Positions 1 to 10,590 of a stretch of DNA of 64,000 nt are shown here, one piece after another. The position numbers were made by a program, and so were the translations under genes. Within the stretch, counting starts at the first letter, position 1, and each line of letters begins with the position of its first letter. Origin of the DNA: Dryococelus australis (Eukaryota; Arthropoda; Insecta; Phasmatodea; Phasmatidae); the NCBI GenBank assembly GCA_029891345.1, contig CM057006.1:42011056-42075055 (forward strand), in the 5' to 3' direction. The notes beneath the pieces were generated by a model. That model worked only from the letters and a program-made list of their open reading frames with translations, did no database searches and was not told where the DNA came from.

Positions 1-2000
1 TGAGATACATAATTATTCACGCGCTATTGGAATGCTGAGCCTATATATGTTTAAAATAAGAAGTAATTCGACAAGCTGTACGATGAGCCCGGAAGGAAAG
101 ACGGCCCAGTGAAGGAGGACTTCCTGGTTGGGACTTCGCACCAAGGACGACGCGGTGTCTGGTGTTCGGAGAGCCAATTCTGCGAGAGGAGTGCTACTGG
201 CTGCGGATTCTGGCGAGGTTCCGGTTCTGCACCCACCTCCGCTGTTCCGGCCCGCAGAGGACGAGTTCGCTGAGCACCACCCAGAGATGTGCTGTCCGTG
301 GTGAGCGGGAGAGCTGTTCCTGGGTTCTACACCAGTGAAGGATGACTCCACATCGGCAGAGTTGCGGTTATTTTTCGCTATCGACACAGCTAAGTCGTAT
401 TTTTCCTCGAGCAAATGTAAATGTATTTATGACACCACAACTAGTAAAGTCAAATGTTGATAAATTGGTTAATGTGCAATGTGCAGGCTGGTATTTCTTG
501 TAATTTTGAGAATTAGTATAGTGTAATATTTCGTAACTAAAGTTCTGCAAAAGTACCATATCATTTTTAATTGGTTTAGTTCATCAGTATTAAAATCAAA
601 GTAATGTTATTCGTTTCTATTGATTTACGTGAATTAAGACTTCTCTGTTTATTAGAATTAATGATCCAATTGTTTCAAACCACAGAGGTAATGAAAATTT
701 GGACGAATACGCGGATTTTTTTTTTTTTTGCGTGGCAGCATAGAGTTCAGCCGAGGTATATCATTAATATAACCTATCAGACTCACTCACATATACAACG
801 ATATTTTATCATTACATTACACGTTCATATCTTATATTACATATCTCAGAAATAGTATTTTATAGCCAATGAGATTGGCCGTAATATTGTAATACATATC
901 ATTAGTGCTACAACCGGATTATTTAGTTTCCTGCTGATTTAGGTTTATTGTGAATTAAGATTTAAAAAAAAATGCTTCTGTAGTAATTTAATTGTATACT
1001 TTACTCTGTTGTACAGACTTAAAATCCGTACTATAAATGTAACATTTTACCAAAAATAAACTAAACAATCAATATGTTCCTTCATTTTTACAACTATACT
1101 TAATAACACGTGCTGGAATTAAGTACAGAAAATATTTAACAACTCGTACAATGTAAATTTTCTGATACCGAAATTACAAAAAAAAAAACTGAAGAATTTT
1201 TTGCGTAGGATGTAAAGTCGAGCCTTAAGGGTAAAATAGTAGTAGTAGTAGTAATAATAATTATAGCAGCCTAATTGTCTTTCTGAATGTTTTGTTATCG
1301 TGATACTTTTTTTCTCTTGCTCATTTTCTTTTTTAGTCTACAATTTCGAGTCTTGTATCAGAGATAATTTGTCGTTATTTTTTTGTCGGATGCGTGATAA
1401 AGATAATGCCTGTTGTTTTTCCGCCAGATCGTGGGCGACGAAGATAATGTGGCAGCTTGTTGTTAAGGTGTTCTTGCATGCTCTTCACGCGCGGCTGTGG
1501 TTGGTCCCGACGCTAGAGAACACACTGCGGAAAAGATATGACGGAAGGAAAACCGAAATATACTGTGATAATCCTTACGTCATAGGTGCCCGACTGAATT
1601 GTCTTGTAACTTTTTTATCAGTTGCCATGGAAGGGCATCGCTAGTAAGGAAACGTGACTTGCCACCGATCTAACTGTGATTTCTTACAACTTATGTTACT
1701 TAAAATGTTCGCACTACTGCAGTAAGGCTAATGTTTGTGGAAGTTGTAGATAAAAAATTTTATATTACCTCTCGTAAGTTGGTGCCATAAATTTGATGGT
1801 ATAGTTTTTTTTTTTTTTTTTTTTTTCGTCTGAATCCTCACTTTGCTTTTCTTAGGTTTGTAATTTTCATTGTGTTCTATAAAACGGTACTGTAATTAAA
1901 ACAGGATTGCTTGATTGTAACGTAGGCCTCGTCTGTAATTAAACTTCTCTTATTAACGCGTCAAGAAAAAAAAGGGAGGGCGAGGAGGTAGGAAGCCTGC
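1..2000. other. No recognisable gene; moderately GC-rich start, then AT-rich
   Basis: Bases 80-350 are GC-richer than the rest and hold a 133-codon minus-strand frame (414 to 13) that I do not recognise; it is rich in Ser, Gly and Ala and shows no domain. The remainder is AT-rich with T runs near 720 and 1806-1826. I see no splice-bounded exon and no RNA gene. Confidence 0.5.
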
Positions 2001-2099
2001 TTGTGTGTGTACGCGAAAAGTGTAGTGTGTCTTAAAATAACGCCGAAAAACAAAACAAAAAAATACCTCGTGCATATTGTACGGTTAGACCTTATTAAA

Positions 2100-3050
2100 A
2101 CTTTGCAGTTAGTGAGCCGAGGAAGCAATTTATCTCCCTCCGCAGGGGAACGCCCAGTGAGTTTGCCTCCGAGTAATGTCTCGCAAAGCCCTATCCCAGT
2201 GCGCCACTTTCCGCGACGAAGGGCCCGCAGGTTTGCCAAATTTATCTCCACGGGCTCGCGGGTAATGGAGTTGAAACTGGATTCCGTCTCGGGGAATTTT
2301 TGCCCCCCTTCGCACTTCGTGCTTTTCGGTTGTTCTTCAGAAAGGGACGAGGGGGGGGGGGGTAACGAGTGTGATCTTAGCCCGTGTTCCCCTGACTTCT
2401 TCGTCGACGACGACGACGACGACGACTTGTCCGACCAAGAGAGCTCCGGGGGTTGTTGGGGGTGGGAGCAGGAGACGGTTTATGATTTTAATGTCTTGGA
2501 ACGTAATTCCTCGCGCTTCCGAGGAAAAAGTTTCAAGGCGGGCCCGCGGCGGGAATTTGTTCAAGAAGAGTCGTGCAATGCTGGGGGGGGGGGGGGTGGC
2601 GGTAAGTTATCCGTCTTCGGGGGCCTCTCTCTTCCTCGACGCGTCTGCCCTGATGAGCTGCAGGCGCCGCACAGCTCGAGACACCACGCCGGCGCGGGAC
2701 CCTGGACGAATCTTCCTGGCCTCGCCATTCGTTAGCCCGCGCCGGTCGGTTAACTTTGGCGCGGATCCCCTCCGGGGTCCACTCCTCTAGTTCCGCGCCG
2801 TTAATCTGCCCCCCCCCCCTAATCCCCCGGATCCTCTCCAACGCTTGCCCGTCCGCACTGCGTCTTGGACGACGCCCGGGGGCCGAATCCCCCCCCCCCC
2901 CCCGTCATTTCGCCGGAAAAATTATCCCTTCCGGAGGGCCGCGCGCGGCTTGATGAGCTACCGGAGGCCCTCGCCATGTGGGCGTCTGCCAGCCCGACGT
3001 TCGTCGTCGGGGATGGCGAGTACGTTCGAGGACAATTCAGACTCCATCCG
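2100..3050. other. CpG-rich island with long G/C runs
   Basis: This block is much richer in G, C and CpG than its surroundings and contains mononucleotide runs of 9-14 G or C near 2351, 2584, 2811 and 2890. A 244-codon plus-strand frame crosses it (2001-2735) but its product is low-complexity (Asp run, Gly runs) and frames on the other strand are nearly as long, so base composition explains them. It could be a promoter-proximal CpG island of a gene outside the window, or simply GC-rich repeat debris. Confidence 0.4.
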
Positions 3051-3059
3051 CGGTCACTT

Positions 3060-3505
3060 CCAACTTTTGAAAAATATCATTGCCCATACCTCGCATATGT
3101 TTTATATGCTGTTCACGATAAAATGAGTACTTTTTAAATCAGCTTTTGAAAAATATCATTTCCTATAACTTGCATGTTTTAAATGCTGTTCACGATAAAA
3201 TGTCTACTTTTGAAATCAACTTTTGAAAAATATCATTGGCCATACCTTGCATATGTTTGATATGCTGTTCACGGTATAATAAGCACTTTTTAAATCAACT
3301 TCTGAAAAATATCGTTGCCCATACCTTCCATAAATATCAATGGCCATACCTTGTATATGTTTTATGTGCTGTTCATGGTAAAATGAGCACTTTTGAAATA
3401 TTTTTTTTTAAAATAACTTGCATACGTTTATATGCTGTTCACGGTAAAGTTAGCACTTTTGAAATCTACTTTTGAAAAATATAATTGCCAATAACTTACA
3501 TGTTT
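3060..3505 (+). repeat. Tandem array of the L-element terminus (nascent satellite)
   Basis: Units begin with an ATGCTGTTCAC-type motif near 3104, 3181, 3260, 3364 and 3430, spaced 77, 79, 104 and 66 bp, preceded by a partial unit from about 3060. Each unit corresponds to the first ~77 bp of an ordinary L copy. The 104-bp unit carries a small internal duplication (ATACC...ATATCA) and the last is shortened. Units differ by several substitutions, so the array is not brand new. Confidence 0.9.
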
Positions 3506-3846
3506 TTTAACGGACACACTGGTATGCGCTCAGTAAAGTTGGTAACGACAGAGGGAGAGTAGTCTGTTGTAACGTTGAAATAAAGATGGTAGATAAAATT
3601 TTGTGAATGCTTTAATTTACTTCTTTCGCTTTCTGTTTTTATTATGCGTGTGTGAGATTAAACAAATTTATTATATGCTTACTCTTCTACCTAAAATTTT
3701 TACATTGCCACTTCACCGCGCATAAACAAAGTGATCTGGCTCAAGGAAATGCTAATTTTACATGTGACGGAAGGATACACAATGTGCATACAAGTAGATC
3801 TTAAGTAGGGCTCTCAAAAGTCCACATTTTACCATTAACAGCATGT
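3060..3846 (+). mobile_element. TTCACGG-clan L element with amplified left end
   Basis: The right part (about 3505-3846) matches the L body: GTAAAGTTGGTAACGA near 3533, a TTAATTTTACAT-like block near 3750 and a right end near 3840. The left end is not single: the terminal ~77 bp, starting with ATGCTGTTCACG and running through GAAATCAACTTTTGAAAAA, is repeated in tandem. It is a non-autonomous Tc1/mariner-type element with no coding capacity. Confidence 0.85.
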
Positions 3847-3888
3847 ACCGTGGGATACTGGTTACTCACTGCGGAAGCAGTGTCATAT

Positions 3889-4437
3889 TGTTATGAATTG
3901 AATCCCAGATTGATTCATACCTAAAAGGGACAATAGGGGGTAGCTGATCAAAATTTGGAATTAGGTAGAGCTCAGTAGTATAAATTTGGGGTTTATTGAA
4001 CATTTATAGAGTATACAGTTGTTAAACTACAAGCATAAATTGGGGGGGAGCTTATGTGAATCGACGGGATGTTAGGTGACTACATGAAGGAATGTACCAC
4101 TTTACTTTCATATTTAAACCTAACAGGAGAGTGCCCCACCTTACCCATGTTGCCGTAGGCTGATCCTGTCGGCGGTTAACGACGGCCGGACACGCCCATC
4201 TCCAGACGTCCTCTTGGTCCGATGCCCCCATGACGAAAGGCGTCAGTCATAGCGTTGCGCTTTCATAAATCGGGTGCATCGTGTTCGGCCGTGTTTACTG
4301 GCCGTTGGAGGAGGGGGGGGGGGTCTACTTTTATTTTTCTTAACGTATTTCGGTAACCACGGGTCATGTCCTGGTTCAATGTTTGAATGTGTGATCAGGA
4401 AGGCCGTCCAGCTGAGGCTTGACCACAGTTCGTAACA
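3889..4437 (-). mobile_element. Solo-LTR-like fossil, family TGTTA...GTAACA
   Basis: The ends form a short inverted repeat (TGTTATGAATTG on the left; the reverse complement of the right end reads TGTTACGAACTG). Flanking tetranucleotides ATAT and TTAT are near-identical, as expected of an old target duplication. A TTTATTGAAC stretch near 3990 gives AATAAA on the minus strand, suggesting minus-sense orientation, and the GC-rich half lies to the right, as in the related copies at 18.5, 44.5 and 53.3 kb. About 549 bp, no internal region beside it, so a solo LTR. Confidence 0.55.
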
Positions 4438-4491
4438 TTATGAACAAATAGGTGTAGCTCGATTATTCAGAGGTCTTGGTGCCTAGCCCAC

Positions 4492-4750
4492 TGTGAGTGA
4501 GTGAAGATATTTGTCGGCTCTTTAACATCAGTGTCTTCAGAGCCGAAGTGTGCGAAGTGAGGTGAGTATGGAGCAGCGCCGGAATGAAAGGACTATGGGG
4601 GGGGGGAGATCTCCGAGAAAACCCGAAGACCAGCGGCATCGTCCGGCACGATTCCCACTTGCGAAAATCCGGGAGTGACCAGGCCGGGGATTGAACCCGG
4701 TTTGCCGTGATTGGAGGCGAGCAGGCTAACCATTCAACCACCGTGATCCC
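4492..4750 (-). mobile_element. tRNA-derived SINE
   Basis: Read on the minus strand, the element opens with GGGATCACGGTGGTTGAATGG, holding an A-box-like TGGTTGAATGG, followed by a B-box-like GGGTTCAATCC, so its head is a pol III promoter of tRNA origin. Its body (GGAATCGTGCCGGACGATG and onward) is the same as in the copy at 16.95 kb, which defines the family. The end towards 4492 carries a TCACTCAC-type tail. Transcribed by pol III and moved by a LINE's enzymes if intact. Confidence 0.85.
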
Positions 4751-5920
4751 TCCCACCCTACAGAGAATTATAATTCGCGAAAATGTCCAACCTTTGTTTA
4801 TATTCTTTTAATGAGGTCTTCGAAAACCATTAAGTAAGCGAAGTGTGATATAACTGTACTGTGCGTCCCAGCATCTATGTTTCAATCGTACAAATTATAT
4901 ACATAAAAGTTACAAATGTATATAACTTATGAACTTCAGTGTCACTTTTAAAAGAGCCCAGAGAAAAACGCAAAAACAGCAAAGAGCAGAACTTGTACAA
5001 GGTCGCAAATATGCATACAAAAGTATTCTTTACAAATTACCTAGTGACTAAATAATACCAAGGTTCACACGAATAACACCAATGCTTTCAAAAAGATGGT
5101 TTAAAATGTACCAAGGTGAAACCTACAATATACGAATTACAAATTCAAGACTGTTTCTATCAGGTCTCTTGTGAATATAGCTGTATTTACATAGTAGGAA
5201 CTAGTAGAACACTTTTCACATTCATCAAAGAACATAAACGCACGAAGAAGGGTGAAACACAATAATTCAGACTCGCTGAATATGCTTGGAATAACAATGA
5301 TAAATATCTCTTAAGAAACTGCTACTCCACGTACGCTAGAATCACTCCCAATTAACAGAAACTTCCACGTACTCGAGAATCACTCCCAATTAACAGAAAC
5401 TTCCACGTACTCTAGAATCACTCCCAATTAACAGAAACTTCGAAGAATCAGCATTCATTGGAACAAATAGGAATGTATTTACTTAACAGAATCAAGTAAT
5501 ATTTGGATACCGGCAATCAAAAGATAAAACAATTGCATCATAAAATAAATTCTAAACAGACACCACATGAAGACATCTCCGCAGTATTGTATGTCCGGAA
5601 GTAATTTTTCATTTCGTTAAGTCTTTTCCGTTTTACATGAGTTGTCGCACAAAATTTTCTTCTGGCGGCTGCGGAGCTGAAGATTTCACAGTCTGCAAAA
5701 TGAGTCGAGGCTGTTCAGTCGTCTCCTGGATTTCTTGGTGCAAAATTGGTGGTAGTTTGTTTCTTGAGTCGCGTGCCTCGTCAGCAGAGGCGTGTGGTGA
5801 ACTGTTGCAAGGTTAAGCTGGTGCTTGCTCACTGCTGTACATTCTCGGTGCACGCAGCAGGAACCAATAGCCACTGGGGAGCCCAGGAAAGTTGAATGTA
5901 TTGAGACCATTCACGACGCG
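4751..5920. other. Unassigned AT-rich sequence with one small tandem repeat
   Basis: No gene or known element seen except the 38-bp triplicate at 5326-5439. A 74-codon minus frame (5686-5910) lies in a slightly GC-richer part and is not recognisable. Confidence 0.4.
5326..5439. repeat. Three tandem copies of a 38-bp unit
   Basis: Units start at 5326, 5364 and 5402, each reading TCCACGTAC...CTAGAATCACTCCC followed by AATTAACAGAAACT. They differ at only a few bases, so the duplication is recent. No spacers separate the units. Confidence 0.95.
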
Positions 5921-6158
5921 TATAGGCCGTTCACGGTAAAGTGAGCACTTTTCAAAGCTGTTTCATCAGACATAATAACCAATAATACATTTCATTGTGG
6001 CCTCGGACTTTTGGTTTTGGATATGGTGAATTTATACACTGCGTTTATTACTCACATGGCAGGGTTTACATTAACAAGCGGCGGAAGTATATAAATTGGT
6101 TGAAAAAAAGAAGTAACTAGGGCTTCAAAAGTGCTCACTTTACCGTGAACGGTCTATA
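5921..6158 (+). mobile_element. TTCACGG-clan S element, complete
   Basis: TIRs TAGGCCGTTCACGGTAAAG (left) and its inverted partner (right, ending GAACGGTCTA) are nearly perfect and flanked by TA. The body has the S signature: a TTTATTACTCACATGGC stretch, then GGCGGAAGTATA about 70 bp from the right end. Length 238 bp; no coding capacity. Confidence 0.92.
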
Positions 6159-7074
6159 AGCAAGGGACCCATTACACACGTCCTGTGGCGTCACCTGTGG
6201 ATGGTGGAAATGTTAACTAGCAAGCAACAGGGACATCGCTGACGCAGGTGTAGCAGGCGAGTTTTACCCGGGTTATTCTTACCCTCTCGCCAGAATGTGT
6301 CCCTTGGTAGAATTATCAATTTAAGGAACAATCGTAGCTCCATCGCAAATAAAATTACTGTTCAAGCGTAGCCAAACATTACGCACCGAGCGAGAGTCCT
6401 CAGCGCTAGCAGGTGAGTTAATCCCCCAAACAGTGATTCAAGGCGCGCCGGCTGTTTTATTTTTTGCAGGTGGTGACTGCGAAGCGGTCACGCATCAGCG
6501 AAGCTTGGAGTTTCTCTATAAATTATTTTCATGCGTGGTAAATTCGTGTGATGTAATTAGTAAAGTGGAATTATGCCATTTTTCGCGAAAAAAAAATTTT
6601 TTTTCCGATAAGCCCCTAGTCTGCACATTTACCCTCTTCTTCCCGTAAGGCACCTCACTGTGCAGGTGTAATGATGTATTTAGTACGTTCTTTTCATGTC
6701 TCGTTCGCGAGGGTGTCCGTCCTTTCCTACCTGGGGGTGAAATCCTCCTGGGGGTAAGATTCGCCGGTTACGCCGACGTACCTTATGACAGTTCACCACA
6801 TGTCACTGCTCGTCAGGTAATTATCCAACTGGTGTGACTACATTACGCATAATTAAAGAACTGCCTTTAAAGACCTTGTGAACAGCCGTAGTAAGTTCGT
6901 ATTACTTTCATATCCACCAGATCGAGCGAGCAAAGAATCGGTCTAGTTGTGTTCCGATCAATGGTGGTCACCTGGATTTAAAGGCATCGTCGTCACCAAT
7001 TACCATCACCACCACCACCAGTAAACATTGTCGCATTTTATTTACTATTTATTCGTGCTTGGTGGCATCGCATT
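6159..7074. other. No gene seen
   Basis: A CAAGGGAC motif at 6161 is mirrored near 6300, but a 145-bp element cannot be defined from so short a repeat. A 71-codon plus frame at 6433 is not recognisable. Confidence 0.4.
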
Positions 7075-7250
7075 TCCTCAGAACAAAATAAAATTACAAC
7101 TATTGTAACGTCAGTGCCACACTCCATCGTCCTATCTACCATTGGCTAAAATTTCAACTTCGCAGGAAACCTTCCACCGAAAATTGGACACGACCAATAT
7201 GAATACGGCCATACAAGCATGTATGGAATCTTCCAATGAAGCTACTAACG
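7075..7250 (-). repeat. Dispersed repeat F, copy 1
   Basis: The minus strand reads GGTGGAAGGTTTCCTGCG then TTGAAATTTTAGCCA, and this matches plus-strand sequence near 24,190-24,235. Homology extends on both sides (a CTTGTATGG block and an ATTTTATTTT...TGAGGAA block). Family unknown. Confidence 0.6.
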
Positions 7251-7302
7251 TGGCATATGAGCTTTAGGGCAGGCGGGGGCAGGTAAACGTGGTTGCTAAT
7301 AT

Positions 7303-7544
7303 TATAGGCTGTTCACGGTAAAGTGAGCACTTTTTAAGGCCCTTATAAGTTTTTCCTTTTATCCAATTTCCATCTTCCTGCTGCTCTTTAATATAAACAT
7401 TGCAATGTGACCGTTAAACACAGTGTATACATTTAACCACCATCAAAATTTAATGACTGAGGCTGCAATAAGATATATTTATTAGCGGCTAATGCCTGTT
7501 GGGAGGGCCTTAAAAAGTGTTCACTTTATCGTGAACAGCCTATA
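7303..7544 (-). mobile_element. TTCACGG-clan S element, complete, reverse orientation
   Basis: Near-perfect TIRs (GGCTGTTCACGGTAAAGTG then AGCACTTTTT on the left) flanked by TA on both sides. The body reads as the reverse of the other S copies and has the longer AAGGCCCT subterminal stretch also seen at 15.0 and 27.1 kb, so it belongs to an S subgroup. Confidence 0.93.
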
Positions 7545-8485
7545 CGGATATTTCTGATCTACACTCTGGTATACACAACTTCGTGGCCTTATGTGGCCGG
7601 TATCTTGAAACCCACCTTCAATTTCCAATTATTGGTTATAAAAATGTTGGTGTGTCTAATTTCCATACGTGTTGAGATATGATATTCGATTTGGTGTAAT
7701 TATACAAACACTTTAATGCAATTAATAAATATAATAAATGATCCCAGGCACGGTGACCATGTCGTCTGAGGTCAGATGAGTGAAATGCGAATCTTGCCAG
7801 TTCAGAAACTCTCAGAACTGTTATTTACGTCGCATAACCCTGAGAGTACACAGTTTCAAATTTAAAGTGTGTTGAGCACACGTACATTACTTCCTATAGA
7901 AAAACGTATGATAAAATATGGGACCGATAAAAAAACTTTTTTTCCCCACCACAATAAGAGAAACTGTTCGACTGTGTGCTGTTTGGTTCTTAAAGCTTTA
8001 GATTTTTAAGTTCGTTAAAAATTAATTAATATAACCTAATAGCCAACAGATAATATGCTTACTGAAGCTGGGGCAAAAATTTAAGGATGTGTGATCTCTC
8101 ACAAAAAGTGTTACATTTACAAGGGGTTTTTTTTTCTCAAGAGGATGTGAAATTTTTTTCGACTTATTTGAGGAGTTTCCATTTACACAAGAGGGGAGGA
8201 AAACTCCATCTAGGCTTCACTGGAGTGGAAGACAAATAATTAGCCAGCTGTTTCCCAGAGGAAACTAATTTGTTGCTTCAATGTTTTTCTCCCTTGTCTT
8301 GCTAATTACTCCGGCAGCAGTTGGTACGAAGCTCTTAATCTGCTCGGAATATCGCAGCGTACTTAATAAAATTTCACATTTGCGCGGTAGCTCCGCATCG
8401 TATTTATAGTGCACTTAGCTTCCTGCTGCATTCCTTGCACGACATTGTATCTTGTCGATGGGCTGTGTTGTAAATAATATAATGT
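7545..8485. other. No gene or element seen
   Basis: AT-rich sequence with T and A runs; nothing with TIRs, LTR ends or coding periodicity was recognised. Confidence 0.4.
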
Positions 8486-8912
8486 TAAAGGCTGTTCATG
8501 ATAAAGTGATCATTTTAAAATCGAACCTTAGAAAAAGTCACTGCCCCTGCCTGTATATATTTTAACTGGCGCACTGAGTGACATTCGCCCAGTAAAGTTG
8601 GTAACGATGGCTGGATAGTAGTTCCATATTTTAACGTGGAATAAAAAGTGTTAGGTAAACATTTGTGATAACTTGAAATTATTTCTTTCGCTTTCTGGTT
8701 TTTTAATGCGCCGGAGTGTAAAAATAAGCAGATTCGTGAAGTATTTTTGCTTTCTTAATTATTTCACAGTTTCAGTTGATCGAGGCATGAATAAAGTGAT
8801 GAGACCCATGGCAATGTTAATTTTACATAAGGCGGAGGAATACACAACACGCATATAAGGTGAACATAAGCGGGGCTTTCAAAAGTGCTTATTTTACCAT
8901 GTACAGCGTATA
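8486..8912 (+). mobile_element. TTCACGG-clan L element, complete
   Basis: The left end TAAAGGCTGTTCATGATAAA and right end TTTTACCATGTACAGCGTATA are the two L termini with a few substitutions. The body carries the L landmarks in order: GTAAAGTTGGTAACGATGG, AGTGTTAGGTAA, ATGAATAAAGTGATGAG, ATGGCAATGTT and GGCGGAGGAATA. Length 427 bp, TA-flanked, non-coding. Confidence 0.92.
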
Positions 8913-9275
8913 TAAATATTTCAGTTGGTTTTTTAATGAATACCGATCGTGCCTGCGGGCGGTAGTGACTTAAGGAAGTTCTGTAAACTGTCTCCGTGCC
9001 TACAGAATGGAAATTGATGGCATGCATTGAAGAGTCGGGAGGCGTTAACTTGTCAGTCCGCAATTTAAGATTCTAACCTAATTACTAAACGTTACCATCG
9101 TATAATGGAGTCGTGCAGCAGTAATTTTTATTTCTTTGTGTGCACAGTTGGCGAACCGAAATTCAACCCATGGTATATTTGACGAGGAGATAAAGTGCGA
9201 AGGAGAGTGGCGGGGAAAATTTTTTTTAAAGAAATAATGTTAACCATGTGGACGAAACTACTGTTCCGTGTTGTT

Positions 9276-9328
<53 letters not shown>

Positions 9329-9737
9329 TTCCTGTGTATGTGATAGGAAAACTGTGAAATATGTATGATGGTTAAAAATAAATCTTTGACGGTAATGTGA
9401 CGTTACTGAAGACAATATGACGCGACATGTTCCACACGTATCCGAACGTGTAAATAAGTAAACTGTAGTAATTATCCTCTTTTGCGAGGATATGATTCGC
9501 TGGCTTTTTAAGCTGCAGTAGCTCTGGCACAACAGATGAAGTAGGAGGCTCGTTATGTCCGAGGAAATGTTAGCTTTCAGGTGCAGCAACGAACCCAATT
9601 ACCGGGTGTCCCAAATGAATATGTGTACGTTGTTCCCGTCCAAAGAGTGCAAACATTAGTTCGACACACCCTGCAAAAACATTGCATTCTTGTAACGTTA
9701 GAAGTAATGTTTATACACTTTGTGTTTTTGCATCTCA
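8913..9737. other. No gene; contains a 49-base T run
   Basis: The poly-T run at 9277-9325 creates a Lys-rich minus-strand frame (9128-9598) that is not credible. Nothing else recognised. Confidence 0.5.
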
Positions 9738-10590
9738 TCTATACTACTAAATAAAATAGAAGTGTCTGTCTGTGATTTTCAAATTTATCGCTTTTAATTA
9801 TTTTTTCACATAGCGTAATTGATAACTAAGCCATATCTAATGTTAATTTTTTTTCGTGTCCGTCTGTCCGTCTCTCCGAACGGATTTAATTCAAAAACCA
9901 CTGAACGTATTGACATCAAATTTACTGTCTATAGACTGTAAACCAGGACTAACTTAGTTTTTGTTTCATCGAGATATCTCAAACAGTTCCGGAAAAAATG
10001 ATCAGTGGTGTAAATAGGTACTGGATTAAGCTTTTCTTAGGATTGATTACTGCATAAAAAAGCATTGTTAAAAAAATCCGTCATTTCTTCATTCTTTTTG
10101 GCTATGGGCTGTCCTCCTTTCCTTCCAAAAAGCCGTAGTAGCCTAGTGGCTAGACTTATTCCAAGTGGGGCCACAGTGATCCATTAGATAGATATATCAA
10201 GTGGGGCCGCAGTAGCTCACTGGCTAGACACCAATTAAGGGGGCCTCAGTAGTTCAGTGGTTAGAGAAAAAAATAAGGGGGCCACAGTAGTTCAGTGGCT
10301 AGAGAACCAAATAGTGGGGCCGCAGCTGCTCTGGGGGTAGAGTACCCACTAGCCTGCAATATCAAATGGGGCCGTAGTGACACAGTGGATATATATATAT
10401 CTCAAATGGGGCCGCATTGGCTAGAGCAATATGATTATCAGGAATATAAATAGGTACTGGATTAAGATTTCCTTAGGATTACTGCATAATAAAAAAAATT
10501 GTTAACAAAAATCTCCTTCATTTATAATTTTTTTCCTATGGGCTGTCCTCCTCACCTTCCAAAGAGAAGTGGCTAGATCGATTCAAAGTC
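9738..10590 (+). mobile_element. Unclassified non-autonomous element with internal minisatellite
   Basis: It starts CTATACTACTAAATAAA followed by a CTGTCTG/CCGTCTGTCCGTCTC stretch and a ACCACTGAACGTATTGACAT segment, a pattern familiar from short insect repeats often grouped with Helitron/Helentron-like elements. A ~120-bp segment (10,011-10,130; GGTACTGGATTAAG ... GGGCTGTCCTCC) recurs at 10,445-10,565, and between the two lies a tRNA-like minisatellite. The right boundary is uncertain. Confidence 0.45.
10131..10430 (+). repeat. Minisatellite of tRNA A-box-like units
   Basis: About eight units starting near 10131, 10167, 10203, 10240, 10277, 10316, 10368 and 10408, mostly 36-40 bp apart. The consensus GGGGCCGCAGTAGCTCAGTGG then CTAGAGA contains TAGCTCAGTGG, a good pol III A box. 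No unit has a B box or can fold as a whole tRNA. The unit resembles the head of the SINE at 58.95 kb. Confidence 0.8.

Noticed and set aside
2001-2735. A 244-codon gene in the first CpG island
   Set aside because: The product is low-complexity (runs of Asp and Gly from repeated bases), the opposite strand is equally open, and no domain is visible.
5326-5439. Three 38-bp repeats as a CRISPR-like array
   Set aside because: No spacers and only three head-to-tail copies; simple tandem duplication.
6161-6306. A 145-bp element bounded by inverted CAAGGGAC motifs
   Set aside because: The inverted match is only about a dozen bases with one mismatch and no target duplication; too weak to call.
10131-10430. 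A cluster of tRNA genes
   Set aside because: Units have A-box-like sequence only; no B box, no acceptor-stem pairing and no anticodon arm at the right place.
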